Positions 29,188 to 38,893 of a stretch of 64,000 nucleotides of DNA are shown in pieces. A program made the translations under genes and the position numbers. The stretch's first letter is position 1. Each line of letters starts with the position of its first letter. The stretch comes from Littorina saxatilis (taxonomy: Eukaryota > Mollusca > Gastropoda > Littorinimorpha > Littorinidae). A model generated the notes under the pieces. It saw nothing but the letters and a program-made list of their open reading frames with translations, searched no databases and had not been told where the DNA came from. The stretch lies in contig NC_090252.1 of NCBI RefSeq assembly GCF_037325665.1, positions 54,067,591-54,131,590 on the forward strand, given 5' to 3'.

Positions 29188-30703
29188 TACTGTTCAAAAA
29201 AAGAAACGCATAGCTTGTAATATTTGGTTAAATTAGTTATATGGCTACAAGGATATCCACCAAACTGCAGAAAATGTTTATCTGGTCGTCGACCTTTCGT
29301 CCATTGCCACAAGTGAGCTCTGCACGTGACGCATGCGTTATCAGTGGCTACAATGTCAAAATTGCTCATTTGGCATGACCACTCGTCATGCTTCAGTGTA
29401 ATCTCGTGAAACTCGGGGAATATTGAGCTCTCACCATGTCTTCCAAAACCCATAAAAGCGGATTGTTCGCCACAAAGACATCAGACGACAATTCAGCGAC
29501 GAAAGATGGCCCGATTGAGCAGAGAAGACCGCAAAATTGCATTGGGTCGTTTACAAGCAGGTCAAAGTGCAATCGCCAGGCACTTCCACGTGTCCCAGAG
29601 CACCATCAGTAGACTGTGGGTCAGGTTTCAAGCCACTGGCTCCGTTGCTGACTTGCCACGAGCGGGAAGACCAAGGGCAACAACTGCTGCTCACGACCGC
29701 TTCATACGGCTCCGCCACCTCCGGAATCGTTTCCTGTCGGCCTCATCTTCTGTCCAGGCTCTCCCCGGGCCACACCGATTATCGGACCAGACCGTGCGGA
29801 ACCGCCTGCATGAAGCTGGTTTGAGAGCTCGCAGACCTCACAGAGGAGCTGTCCTCACCCGCCGCCATCGCCAGAACCGAGTGCAGTGGGGCAACCAGCA
29901 CCTTCGCTGGACCGTCCGGAATCACTGGAGACACGTGTGGTTCAGTGACGAGTCCTACTTCCTGCTCCAGCGACATGATGGTCGGAGGAGGGTCTACCGG
30001 AGAGTAAACGAACGTTACGCGCCCAACTGTGTGGATGAGGCACCCGTACATGGTGGTGGAGGCGTCATGGTGTGGGGGGCGATCAATACCGCTGGAAGGA
30101 GCACCCTGGTGCACGTCCAAGGGCGCATAACTGCCCAGCGATACGTGGAGGAAATTCTGCGCCCACACGCCCTTCCTCTTCTGGCTGACCAGGATGCCAT
30201 ATTCCAGCAGGACAACGCTCGCCCGCACACAGCACGACTCACCACCCAGTTCCTCACCGACCACCATGTCCAGGTGCTTCCCTGGCCATTCATGTCGCCA
30301 GACATGAACCCGATAGAACACCTCTGGGATGAATTGGACAGACGTGTGCGCAGGCGAGAAGAAGCGCCGGCAAATCACCGCGATCTATTGCAGGCACTTC
30401 AGGAGGAGTGGGACACCATCCCACAGCAAGATATCCGGCATTTGATCCAGTCCATGCCCAGAAGGTGCCGGGCAGTTGTTGCTGCTCAAGGCAGTCACAC
30501 CCCCTACTGCCTTGACAGCCTCGGCACCCAATCGTATTGATTGACTGATTGATTTGAAGATTCAAATGAACTGTGTGTGCATTTAACTGTGTCCATACCA
30601 AATTTCAAACAAATAATCTAAATATTGGATTTTCTGTTAATTTTTTCGAAAAATAAAACAAATTTGGCAAGTAGCAACTATGCGTTTCTTTTTTTGAACA
30701 GTA
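29188..30703 (+). mobile_element. Tc1-family transposon, apparently whole
   Basis: A 1516 bp element with inverted ends starting tactgttcaaaaaaagaaac and a TA target duplication (29186-29187 and 30704-30705). It holds one intact transposase gene. Both ends and the gene being intact suggest recent activity. It lies just downstream of LRRC58. Confidence 0.95.
29506..30540 (+). CDS. Tc1-type transposase (DD34E)
   Basis: 344 residues, the usual length for Tc1 transposases. The N-terminus has two helix-turn-helix units (about 1-110): IARHFHVSQSTISRLWVRF, then a GRPR AT-hook-like motif, then LSDQTVRNRLHEAGL. The catalytic core has FSDESYF (first D), FQQDNARPHTA (second D) and NPIEHLWDEL (E). I count 34 residues between the second D and the E, which is the Tc1 signature. 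A basic stretch follows the HTH region. The enzyme cuts and pastes DNA at TA sites by binding the element ends. I see no stop or frameshift. Start: the first ATG, 23 bp after tcagcgacgaaag-type leader sequence. Confidence 0.95.
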   Translation: MARLSREDRKIALGRLQAGQSAIARHFHVSQSTISRLWVRFQATGSVADLPRAGRPRATTAAHDRFIRLRHLRNRFLSASSSVQALPGPHRLSDQTVRNRLHEAGLRARRPHRGAVLTRRHRQNRVQWGNQHLRWTVRNHWRHVWFSDESYFLLQRHDGRRRVYRRVNERYAPNCVDEAPVHGGGGVMVWGAINTAGRSTLVHVQGRITAQRYVEEILRPHALPLLADQDAIFQQDNARPHTARLTTQFLTDHHVQVLPWPFMSPDMNPIEHLWDELDRRVRRREEAPANHRDLLQALQEEWDTIPQQDIRHLIQSMPRRCRAVVAAQGSHTPYCLDSLGTQSY

Positions 30704-30962
30704 TAGATGCCAGAACTGGTACTATTACCTCCCCTGCTTGGTTTCACAAGTGGGATCTTATGAAGTTAAGCTTGCTGTGGCTTATCTGGCTTCATTGTAG
30801 ACCTACAGGAATGGTTGATGTTATGACTATCTGGATTTAGAAAACTGAATGGATTAAATCTTGTTTCTGCTGAGACACCATGTGAAATTTGTGAATCAGA
30901 CAATTATTCAAAGTTTTTTTGTTATTTTTTATTTTGTTTTAAAAATGAAGTGTGCAGGCGTA

Positions 30963-31063
<101 letters not shown>

Positions 31064-31309
31064 AAATACTTGGTGACCTGTAGGATTATTTTATCTTGAT
31101 TTGATTCCATTGTGAAGTGGTCTTATCTCATTTCTCTGTTACATGAAATCTTGGCTGTGAATGAAGCTGCTGATTGGAGCTTAATTTTGTTATGTTGATT
31201 CTTCCATGTATATGGATATATAGCATTGATTGTTTGTAATATTTTCTTTCTTTCTCTTTCTTTGAATATCTGCAGGAATTCAAACCTGTCTACTTAGTCT
31301 TTAAAGTAG

Positions 31310-31520
31310 CAGTGTTGTTCCCATGCCTCGGTCTTTGCATTTTTTTGTTGATCCGACGCATTGTTCTGACCCAAGGCCAGTCAATGTATACAGTTTTGAC
31401 ACACAGGATGTCTTTTGACACCACAATTTTTTTCGTGGCCAGGACATTTTGACCGATATAAATTTTAAATCCATGCAGGTCTAACTGACCTGTTGTCTTC
31501 CTTGTCTGGGAACAACACTG
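31310..31520 (+). mobile_element. MITE, cagtgttgttc family, copy 2
   Basis: A 211 bp element with ends cagtgttgttccca and gggaacaacactg. It is directly flanked by aagtag on both sides (31304-31309 and 31521-31526), a 6 bp duplication. Internal motifs cctcggtctt and tccatgcaggtctaactgac recur in copies at 25435, 35673 and 58640. Confidence 0.85.
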
Positions 31521-31662
31521 AAGTAGTTTGAAAGTGGTTGTGAGAACTGGGGTAAGAGTCAGTTATCAAGGGAGATAACAAATGACATCTTGTCCTACAA
31601 TCAAGTCATTTCGTTTTGTGACGATTTTAATTACCCACCTCACTCTGGTTGCCATACCCATA

Positions 31663-32385
31663 CAGTGGAACCCCCCTTTTTAAGACCTCCCCCTTTTTAA
31701 GACCTTGTTTTCTCAGACTTTCTGTTCATAACCTCTGTAAAATGACCCCCATTTTAAGACTCCCTCCTTTTTGAGTCACTTGAGAAAAAGTGACTATGTA
31801 ATCGGTCAGTGTTAGTCTGTCCGGCCGGCCGGCCGGCCATCTGGCCGGCCGGCCGGCCGTAGACACCACCTTAACGTTGGACTTTTCTCGGAAACTATCA
31901 AAGCGATCGGGCTCATATTTTGTTTAGTCGTGACCTCCAATGACCTCTACACTTTAACGATGGTTTCGTTGACCTTTGACCTTTTTTAAGGTCACAGGTC
32001 AGCGTCAAAGGAAAAATTAGACATTTTATATCTTTGACAAAGTTCATCGGATGTGATTGAAACTTTGTAGGATTATTCTTTACATCAAAGTATTTACATC
32101 TGTAGCCTTTTACGAACGTTATCAGAAAAACAAGGGAGATAACTAGCCTTTTCTGTTCGGCAACACACAACTTAACGTTGGGCTTTTCTCGGAAACTATA
32201 AAAGTGACCGGGCTCAAATTTTATGTGAACGTGACTCATTGTGTTGTGAATAGCAATTTCTTCCTGTCCATCTGATGCCTCATATAATATTCAGAACTGC
32301 GAAAGTGACTCGATCGAGCGTTTGCTCTTCTTGTTAAGACCCGATTTTCTCAGACTTATGGAGGTCTTTAACGGGGGTTCCACTG
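31663..32385. mobile_element. MITE, cagtggaacc family, copy 3, with an insertion
   Basis: The outer MITE has TA on both flanks and the ends cagtggaaccccc and gggggttccactg. Its right arm is split from its left arm by a second element at about 31772-32333. Confidence 0.9.
31772..32333 (+). mobile_element. Gagtcac element nested in the MITE
   Basis: About 560 bp, starting gagtcacttgagaaaaagtg, with a (ggcc)n run and the ending tttgctcttcttg. Its layout (gactcac hairpin, tccg/ggcc run, taacgttggacttttc, ...cttcttg end) parallels the element at 1451-2249, so I infer a related family. It carries tgacctttgacct and aggtcacaggtca motifs. Confidence 0.75.
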
Positions 32386-32517
32386 TAGTATGTACCATGT
32401 GTTGACCGTTTGTCACATGAAAGACATTGTTCTTTTAATTTAAGATTAAGTCATATTAACTGATTTCATGTTTTGGTTAAAATGGAAGGAGAAAGAAGAT
32501 TGGGGAGTGATTTTGGT

Positions 32518-32888
32518 ACCCCCCGCGGGTTAGGGGGAAGAATTTACCCGATGCTCCCCAGCATGTCATAAGAGGCGACTAACGGATTCTGTTTCTCCTT
32601 TTATCCTTGTTAAGTGTTTCTTGTATAGAATATAGTCAATGTTTGTAAAGATTTTAGTCGAGCGATATGTAAGAAATGTTAAGTCCTTTGTACTGGAAAC
32701 TTGCATTCTCCCAGTAAGGTAATATATTGTACTACGTTGCAAGCCCCTGGAGCAATTTTTTGATTAGTGCTTTTGTGAACAAGAAACAATTAACAAGTGG
32801 CTCTATCCCATCTCCCCCCCTTTTCCCGTCGCGATATAACCTTCGTGGTTGAAAACGACGTTAAAAACCAAATAAAGAAAGAAAGAAA
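32518..32888 (+). mobile_element. SINE, cccgcggg family, full copy
   Basis: A 371 bp retroposon between 12 bp duplications, agtgattttggt, at 32506-32517 and 32889-32900. It begins accccccgcgggttaggggg, contains ccccagcatgtcataagagg, and ends with ggttgaaaacgacgtt and an aaataaagaaagaaag tail. It has no coding capacity and I do not recognise an obvious tRNA head. Confidence 0.9.
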
Positions 32889-33229
32889 AGTGATTTTGGT
32901 GCTAGGAGAATAACTTAATTAATGAAGCATTTTGCTTTTTGGTTTAAACGTTTTCAACACATTCTAGACTTTGATTTATTATGTCCTTGGTCACACTCTG
33001 AAAACTGTGGCCTTAAAGTGCCTGTATGATTATATTCAATGGCAAGATACCGTGTAGACTGATTAAGAAGTGATATTTGAGTGATGGTTTTGCTTGGCAT
33101 TAACGGCACTATGCAGCTGAATACCTGCTATGATGTGCTCTCGTTCTCTCATTTTTGGTATTTTTTACTGTTTGGTTGCATGTTTTGTTTTTGGAATCTG
33201 CCAACAATAAGCTTGTTTTCTTTCTTTTT

Positions 33230-34098
33230 ACATTTAGTCAAGTTTTGACTAAATGTTTTAACGTAGAGGGGGAATCGAGACGAGGGTCGTGGTGTATGTG
33301 CGTGCGTGTGTGTGTGTGTGTGTCTGTCTGTGTGTGTGTGTAGAGCGATTCAGACTAAACTACTGGACCGATCTTTATGAAATTTGACATGAGAGTTCCT
33401 GGGTATGAAATCCCCATACGTTTTTTTCATTTTTTTGATAAACGTCTTTGATGACGTCATATCCGGCTTTTCGTGAAAGTTGAGGCGGCACTGTCACGCC
33501 CTCATTTTTCAACCAAATTGGGTGAAATTTTTGTCAAGTAATCTTCGACGAAGCCCGGACTTCGGTATTGCATTTCAGCTGGGTGGCTTAAAAATTACTT
33601 GATGACTTTGATCATTAAAAAACTAAAAATTGTAAAAAAATATTTGTTTTATAAAACGATCCAAATTTACATTCATCTTATGCTCCATCATTTGCTGATT
33701 CCAAAAACATATAAATATGTTATATTTGGATTAAAAACAAGCTCTGAAAATTAAATATATATAAAAATTAATATGAAAATTAAATTTTCGAAATCAATTT
33801 AAAAACACTTTCATCTTATTCCTTGTCGGTTCCTGATTCCAAAACCATATAGATATGATATGTTTGGATTAAAAACACGTTCAGAAAGTTAAAACAAAGA
33901 GAGGTACAGAAAAGCGTGCTATCCTTCTCAGCGCAAGTACTACCCCGCTCTTCTTGTCAATTTCACTGCCTTTGCCGTGAGCGGTGGACTGACGATGCTA
34001 CGAGTATACGGTCTTGCTGCGTTGCATTGCGTTCAGTTTCATTCTGTGAGTTCGACAGCTACTTGAATAAATGTTGTATTTTCGCCTTACGCGACTTG
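33230..34098 (+). mobile_element. 0.86 kb repeat family, copy 1
   Basis: It begins acatttagtcaagttttgac (a hairpin), then gagggggaatcgagacgagg, a GT run, gatgacgtcatatccgg and tactggaccgatctttatg, and ends cgccttacgcgacttg. About 870 bp with no coding frame of note. Copies: 36506-37351, 51288-52138 (-), 59675-60536, and a fragment at 17043. Confidence 0.88.
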
Positions 34099-34141
34099 TT
34101 TCTTTATACTCTTTGCATTTTTATTGTGTAATGTTCCCATC

Positions 34142-34243
34142 TCCCCCCCCCCCCCCCCCCCCCCCCTTTCCCCGTGGCGATATAACCTTGAATGGCTGAA
34201 AACGACGTTAAACACTAAATAAAGAAAGAAAGAAAGAAAGATT
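34142..34243 (+). repeat. SINE 3' tail, cccgcggg family
   Basis: A C run, then gcgatataaccttgaatgg and a gacgttaaacactaaataaag tail. Only the 3' part is present. Confidence 0.8.
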
Positions 34244-34539
34244 GTGTAATGTAAATGTCCTGTGCATATGTGCTACGTCAAAACATTATTGGATTGTTGG
34301 AAGTTTTTGCTTGTCACGGTTTTGTTTTGACAAAAATGTGTTTAAAAAAATGTATATGAATTAGCTGCCAAGAAGAGAATTAATTGGCAACATGGCATTT
34401 ACACCTCAGCATTATAAAGACTATTATGCAATGATAATTATGTATGTTGTTTTTAATCAGTTGATGATTCAAATGATGACGTTTTTGCTGAAACTTGTGG
34501 CCTTATTTTAAACCCAAAATAAGTTGCTATTGTTTAATA

Positions 34540-34660
34540 TGTCCTCCAAAAAATCTGTGAAAATCAAATCTTAAATTAAAAAGGATGAAAATGGGCGTAA
34601 ATTTAGAGCGGTGAAGAACAGAAGGTCTGAAAAATCACAGTCTTTAAAGGAGGGAAGTCT
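34540..34660. repeat. Decayed cagtggaacc-type MITE arm
   Basis: aatctgtgaaaatcaaatct and ggagggaagtctta resemble the inner parts of the TA-type MITE. The ends are gone. Confidence 0.4.
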
Positions 34661-34936
34661 TAGCGAACGAGAAGAAGGAGAAAAGGGGGGGGGGGGGGGG
34701 GGTGTGTGTCTTTAATTGGTGGATTTTTGTGTGTCTCGCGGTAGTTGGAGGAGCGAGAGCCGCTATGTTGTGTTTTCGTCTGCTCCGCTCGTAAGTTTTG
34801 CAATGAAAATTGGTGAGCATGTGAATTGTGATTGTAAATAGAGTTTGTTACTGTTAGAGTGCCATAGAGAATGAGAGCTTGCCGCGGTCATCCTGTTTTG
34901 AGAATGAAAGTTGCTTGTCCTTTTCAAATTCCAATA

Positions 34937-35625
34937 CCGTATTTGACGGACTACAAGCCGCGACTTTTTTTTCAAAAGTAATCGCATTGCGGCTTATAAA
35001 AAGATGCGGCTAAAACGTTACCTAAACTTGAATAGCATTCACCTAATGGAAGTCGCTGCAGATTTTTATTTCGCTCGATTAGCGATTACCGGTACTTTAT
35101 TAGCTCTCTACTCAAGACTCGGCGCTTTTCTCTTTCTTTCGCGAATCTTCGTTTGTCAACAAGTCGTCATGACAAGATAGCATACAGAGAAACACCGGAT
35201 GTATCAGGATCTTGCGCGCGCGAGATTTCGTTTTTTTTGTGTCTCGCGATAGTTGGAGGAGCGAGAGCCGTCATGTTGTGTTTTCGTCTGCTCGAAATGT
35301 GCGCAAAAGTCGTAAATCATCCCAAAAAAGCTTATTCCGGACGGGACTACATGTGTGTGTTGGTTACAAATTGTGTGTGTGATATTTTTCTTCAAACTTT
35401 TTCACTTTTTTTCTTTGTTTCACTTGTTTATTCTCGGAGCCGATTTCGCCAAATACCGTACTTTCGTTTGCCTGGTTGTTTTGATTGATTGACACGATCT
35501 GATTATATTTTTTTCGAAGGCGGCTAATATAGTGACGCGGCCTATACGTGGCTCGTCCCAATTTTTTTTTTAAAGTCGGGGGTGCGGCTTATAAAACGGT
35601 GCGTCTTGTAATCCGTCAAATACGG
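34937..35625. mobile_element. ccgtatttgacgg TIR element, copy 1
   Basis: A 689 bp element with ends ccgtatttgacggactacaa and ttgtaatccgtcaaatacgg, flanked by TA. The second copy is at 61155. A ~60 bp piece of its interior (ttggaggagcgagagccg) also occurs just outside at 34737-34800. The ~110-residue open frame inside has no recognisable domain. Confidence 0.88.
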
Positions 35626-35672
35626 TAGGTCAAGTTTGTTTCTAACTCATAGATGCATTTTCATGCAGTCAG

Positions 35673-35880
35673 CAGTGTCTTCTCAGGCCTCTGTCTTCCG
35701 TCAATGATGCATACATACTATTTTATCTGACGTATTTTGTACTAATCTTTCTGTGTAAACAATCATGTAAACCACCACAGATGTGTATCAATCTTTTACA
35801 CAGGAAAGATTCGTATCTGAAAACAACAAAAAGTTGAATACTGGTACTTAGTAGCTGGCAGTAGCTGGTTTGAAGGTAAT
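35673..35880 (+). mobile_element. MITE, cagtgttgttc family, copy 3 (decayed)
   Basis: cagtgtcttctcaggcctct and the following bases align with 31310-31520. The right end is not well preserved. Confidence 0.55.
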
Positions 35881-36505
35881 GTTGAACTTTAGTGGTGTAA
35901 ATTCAATGCTCACAGTCCAGTGGAATTATCCAGTTTTATTTGATACAAGTCACTTTTATCAAAGCAAAGGTTAATTCTTGTGAATTTAATTGACCGAATG
36001 AGCTTCAGAATTGTGTATTTTATCTAGGAAAACACATATATGTCCCTCTGCCACATTTGTCTTCCTTTGCTTGTCACTTTTGTTCTCAAAATGACAGCGC
36101 TGATATTTTCCTTCTAAACCCCATGTAAATAAAACACATCTGTACAGTTCATTCCGTAACAGTTCAATGGCAACAAGAGCAAGTTCTGCCAGTTCAGAGG
36201 CTTAGATTGGAGTATTGTCCTGTTTAAAGCGATGGCTGTACGGGATGTGTGGTGTGGCACAGTGTGTGTGTGTGTGTCTGTCTGTCTGTGTGTCTGTGTC
36301 TGTGTCTGTGTTTTTTAAAGTTGAGATTTTCCTCTCTTGATTGTACATGATTTATTGTGCGTTTTTTTTATCTATCTGCATGGTATTGTCCATTTAGTGG
36401 CTAATGTGTGGTTGTAAGTTAATTGTTACGTTATTTTGCTGGAATGTAGGTGTATTTGATGTTATGTTAAATAGTAACATGAATAGTGATATGAATGCTG
36501 TTTTT

Positions 36506-37351
36506 ATATTTAGTCAAGTTTTGACTAAATATTTTAACATCGAGGGGGAATCGAAACGAGGGTCGTGGTGTATGTGCGTGTGTGTGTGTAGAGCGATTCA
36601 GACTAAACTACTGGACCGATCTTTATGAAATTTGACATGAGAGTTCCTGGGTATGAAATCCCCGAACGTTTTTTTCATTTTTTTGATAAATGTCTTTGAT
36701 GACGTCATATCCGGCTTTTCGTGAAAGTTGAGGCGGCACTGTCACGCCCTCATTTTTCAACCAAATTGGTTGAAATTTTGGTCAAGTAATCTTCGACGAA
36801 GCCCGGACTTCGGTATTGCATTTCAGCTTGGTGGCTTAAAAATTAATTAATTACTTTGGTCATTAAAAATCGGAAAATTGTAAAAAAAAATAAAAATTTA
36901 TAAAACGATCCAAATTTACGTTTATCTTATTCTCCATCATTTGCTGATTCCAAAAACATATAAATATGTTATATTCGGATTAAAAACAAGCTCTGAAAAT
37001 TAAATATATAAAAATTATTATCAACATTTTTTTTTCGAAATCAATTTAAAAACACTTTCATCTTATTCCTTGTCGGTTCCTGATTCCAAAAATATATAGA
37101 TATGATATGTTTGGATTAAAAACACGCTCAGAAAGTTAAAACGAAGAGAGGTACAGAAAAGCGTGCTATCCTTCTCAGCGCAACGAATACCCCGCTCTTC
37201 TTGTCAATTCCACGGGCACTGCCTTTGCCACGGGCGGTGGAGTGACGATGCTACGAGTATACGGTCTTGCTGCGTTGCGTTGCGTTCAGTTTCATTCTGT
37301 GAGTTCGACAGCTACTTGACTAAATATTGTATTTTCGCCTTACGCGACTTG
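36506..37351 (+). mobile_element. 0.86 kb repeat family, copy 2
   Basis: It starts atatttagtcaagttttgac and ends cgccttacgcgacttg, with the same order of internal motifs as copy 1. Confidence 0.88.
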
Positions 37352-37374
37352 TTATATGTTATACTCTTACTTTC

Positions 37375-37436
37375 TCCCAAGCGCAAGACAAATTCTTCTA
37401 TGAAAATTGAAGCCAATAAAATTTGAGTTGAGTTGA
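37375..37436 (+). repeat. Retroposon tail with (gagtt)n
   Basis: aagccaataaaatttgagtt followed by gagtt repeats looks like the 3' end of a LINE or SINE. Confidence 0.45.
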
Positions 37437-37458
37437 GTAGTACGTTATTATTCATAGT

Positions 37459-37533
37459 TAATATGTAAAAGCGCGGAGAGCATAGATTACTGTGGTTCGC
37501 GCTATATAAGCTGTCATTGTTATTATTATTAAG
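37459..37533 (+). repeat. SINE-like 3' tail
   Basis: aaagcgcggagagcatag, gcgctatataagctgtc and (att)n. A second copy lies at 38205-38285. Confidence 0.5.
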
Positions 37534-37652
37534 TTAATGGCATTAGATTGCAGTAGAAGAACTTCCCTGAATTTATAACCTTAAAGTTCAACATTACACA
37601 TTTGAAATGCTTTGTGGTATTATATTCAAGTAATATTAAATGTGTTACTTAC

Positions 37653-37925
37653 GCTGATGGGGTCTATGTCGACCAAAAGAGTGGGATTCCCTGTAGGTGG
37701 AGTTGCTGTAGGTGGATTCCCTGTATACAGGGAATACCACAGGGTGTAGTTCCTGTAGCGTTTCGCTGATATCGCTGTTTTTCGATCTTTTTTGATATTT
37801 CTTAGAAATTCGAGTATGGTTTGCAAGTTTTATTGAAAAACTCCACGCTGTATACTGGGAATCCTCTTACAGGAACTCCGCCTACAGGGAATCCCACTCT
37901 TTTGGTCGACATAGACCCCATCAGC
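37653..37925. mobile_element. MITE with a 9 bp target duplication
   Basis: A 273 bp element with inverted arms: gctgatggggtctatgtcga at the left and its complement at the right, pairing for about 50 bp. The flanks gttacttac (37644-37652 and 37926-37934) are identical. A 9 bp duplication fits MULE-type transposition. Confidence 0.9.
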
Positions 37926-38474
37926 GTTACTTACTGGTAGTGGCTGTTTTACCTGAAAGACATTGCCCCATTCCCACAGCAAACTTGCAGTCCTCTGCAA
38001 AGTTATCTCCCTTTTATGACTAGTCACAGAAGTGGTCTTATTTTTTTGCTTCTCAGGTAAATCGCCTTCCTGGGCTCAAGTCAAATGTGTGGTTGTGAAC
38101 CAGATATAGCAATATATAAATGTGTGCTTGAATTTTGGCCTTGAATGTTTTGACTGTGTTAAGGTTTGTTGATATGCAGTTTATTGTGTGTTTTTATTCA
38201 TAGTTAAAGATTTAAAGCGCGGAGAGCACAATTCTTTGGGGTTCACATTATATAAGCTGTCCTGATTAATATAATTTCTTTATAAAAAAGTATGCATTAA
38301 ACTCTATAGCGTGAGAGTTTCCAGGTCGATACTGTCTTATGAGTTACTGTTGTACGATTTTGTTTAAGTGACCCAGTTATACTTTTCATTTGGCTGCTAA
38401 TGTGCATTAACTGTGTTTTGTGTCTTTGCCAGTGTTCATTGATCTTTATACATACCTTGAATTAAATTACATAT

Positions 38475-38660
38475 CTTACCCAACTCACATATAGCAATTA
38501 ACCCATAGTTCAGTGCTGATACCGCTGTACGCGTCCCCTTAGCAACAAGGAAGACGCCTCTAAAAAAGAGTGACCGAGACCCGTAAGGGTATCCAGGCCA
38601 GCCCGTAAGGGAGGCTGCCTTCCATATGCGCGCGCATATGCCGCCATCTTGTCATTCTAC
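38475..38660. repeat. DIRS left inverted terminal repeat
   Basis: 186 bp starting cttacccaactcacatatag, matching the reverse complement of 43963-44148 closely along its length. Near its inner end is a palindromic catatgcgcgcgcatatg. Confidence 0.93.
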
Positions 38661-38893
38661 TCTCAGCGCTCAGTGGAGCTGGTCGCTTTTGGTACGCTCC
38701 GGCTGTGTTTCAGCCTACTTGCTTGGTCTTCCAGACCTGGTTTGTGTTCCCCTTGGTGTCTTCTTGTCTCCGGACTTCGCATTTGCTGTTGAGGTGAGAT
38801 CTTTCCATTTTTTACCTGAATTTTGGCGGCATTGTTGGCTTGTTTTCGGACTTACAAAATTTTTTCCAAATTTGTTTGTGAGTTGTTTTCATC

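Noticed and set aside
35153-35488. 111-residue frame inside the ccgtatttgacgg element
   Set aside because: It is only partly kept in the second copy (61446-61697), has no known domain and is low complexity.
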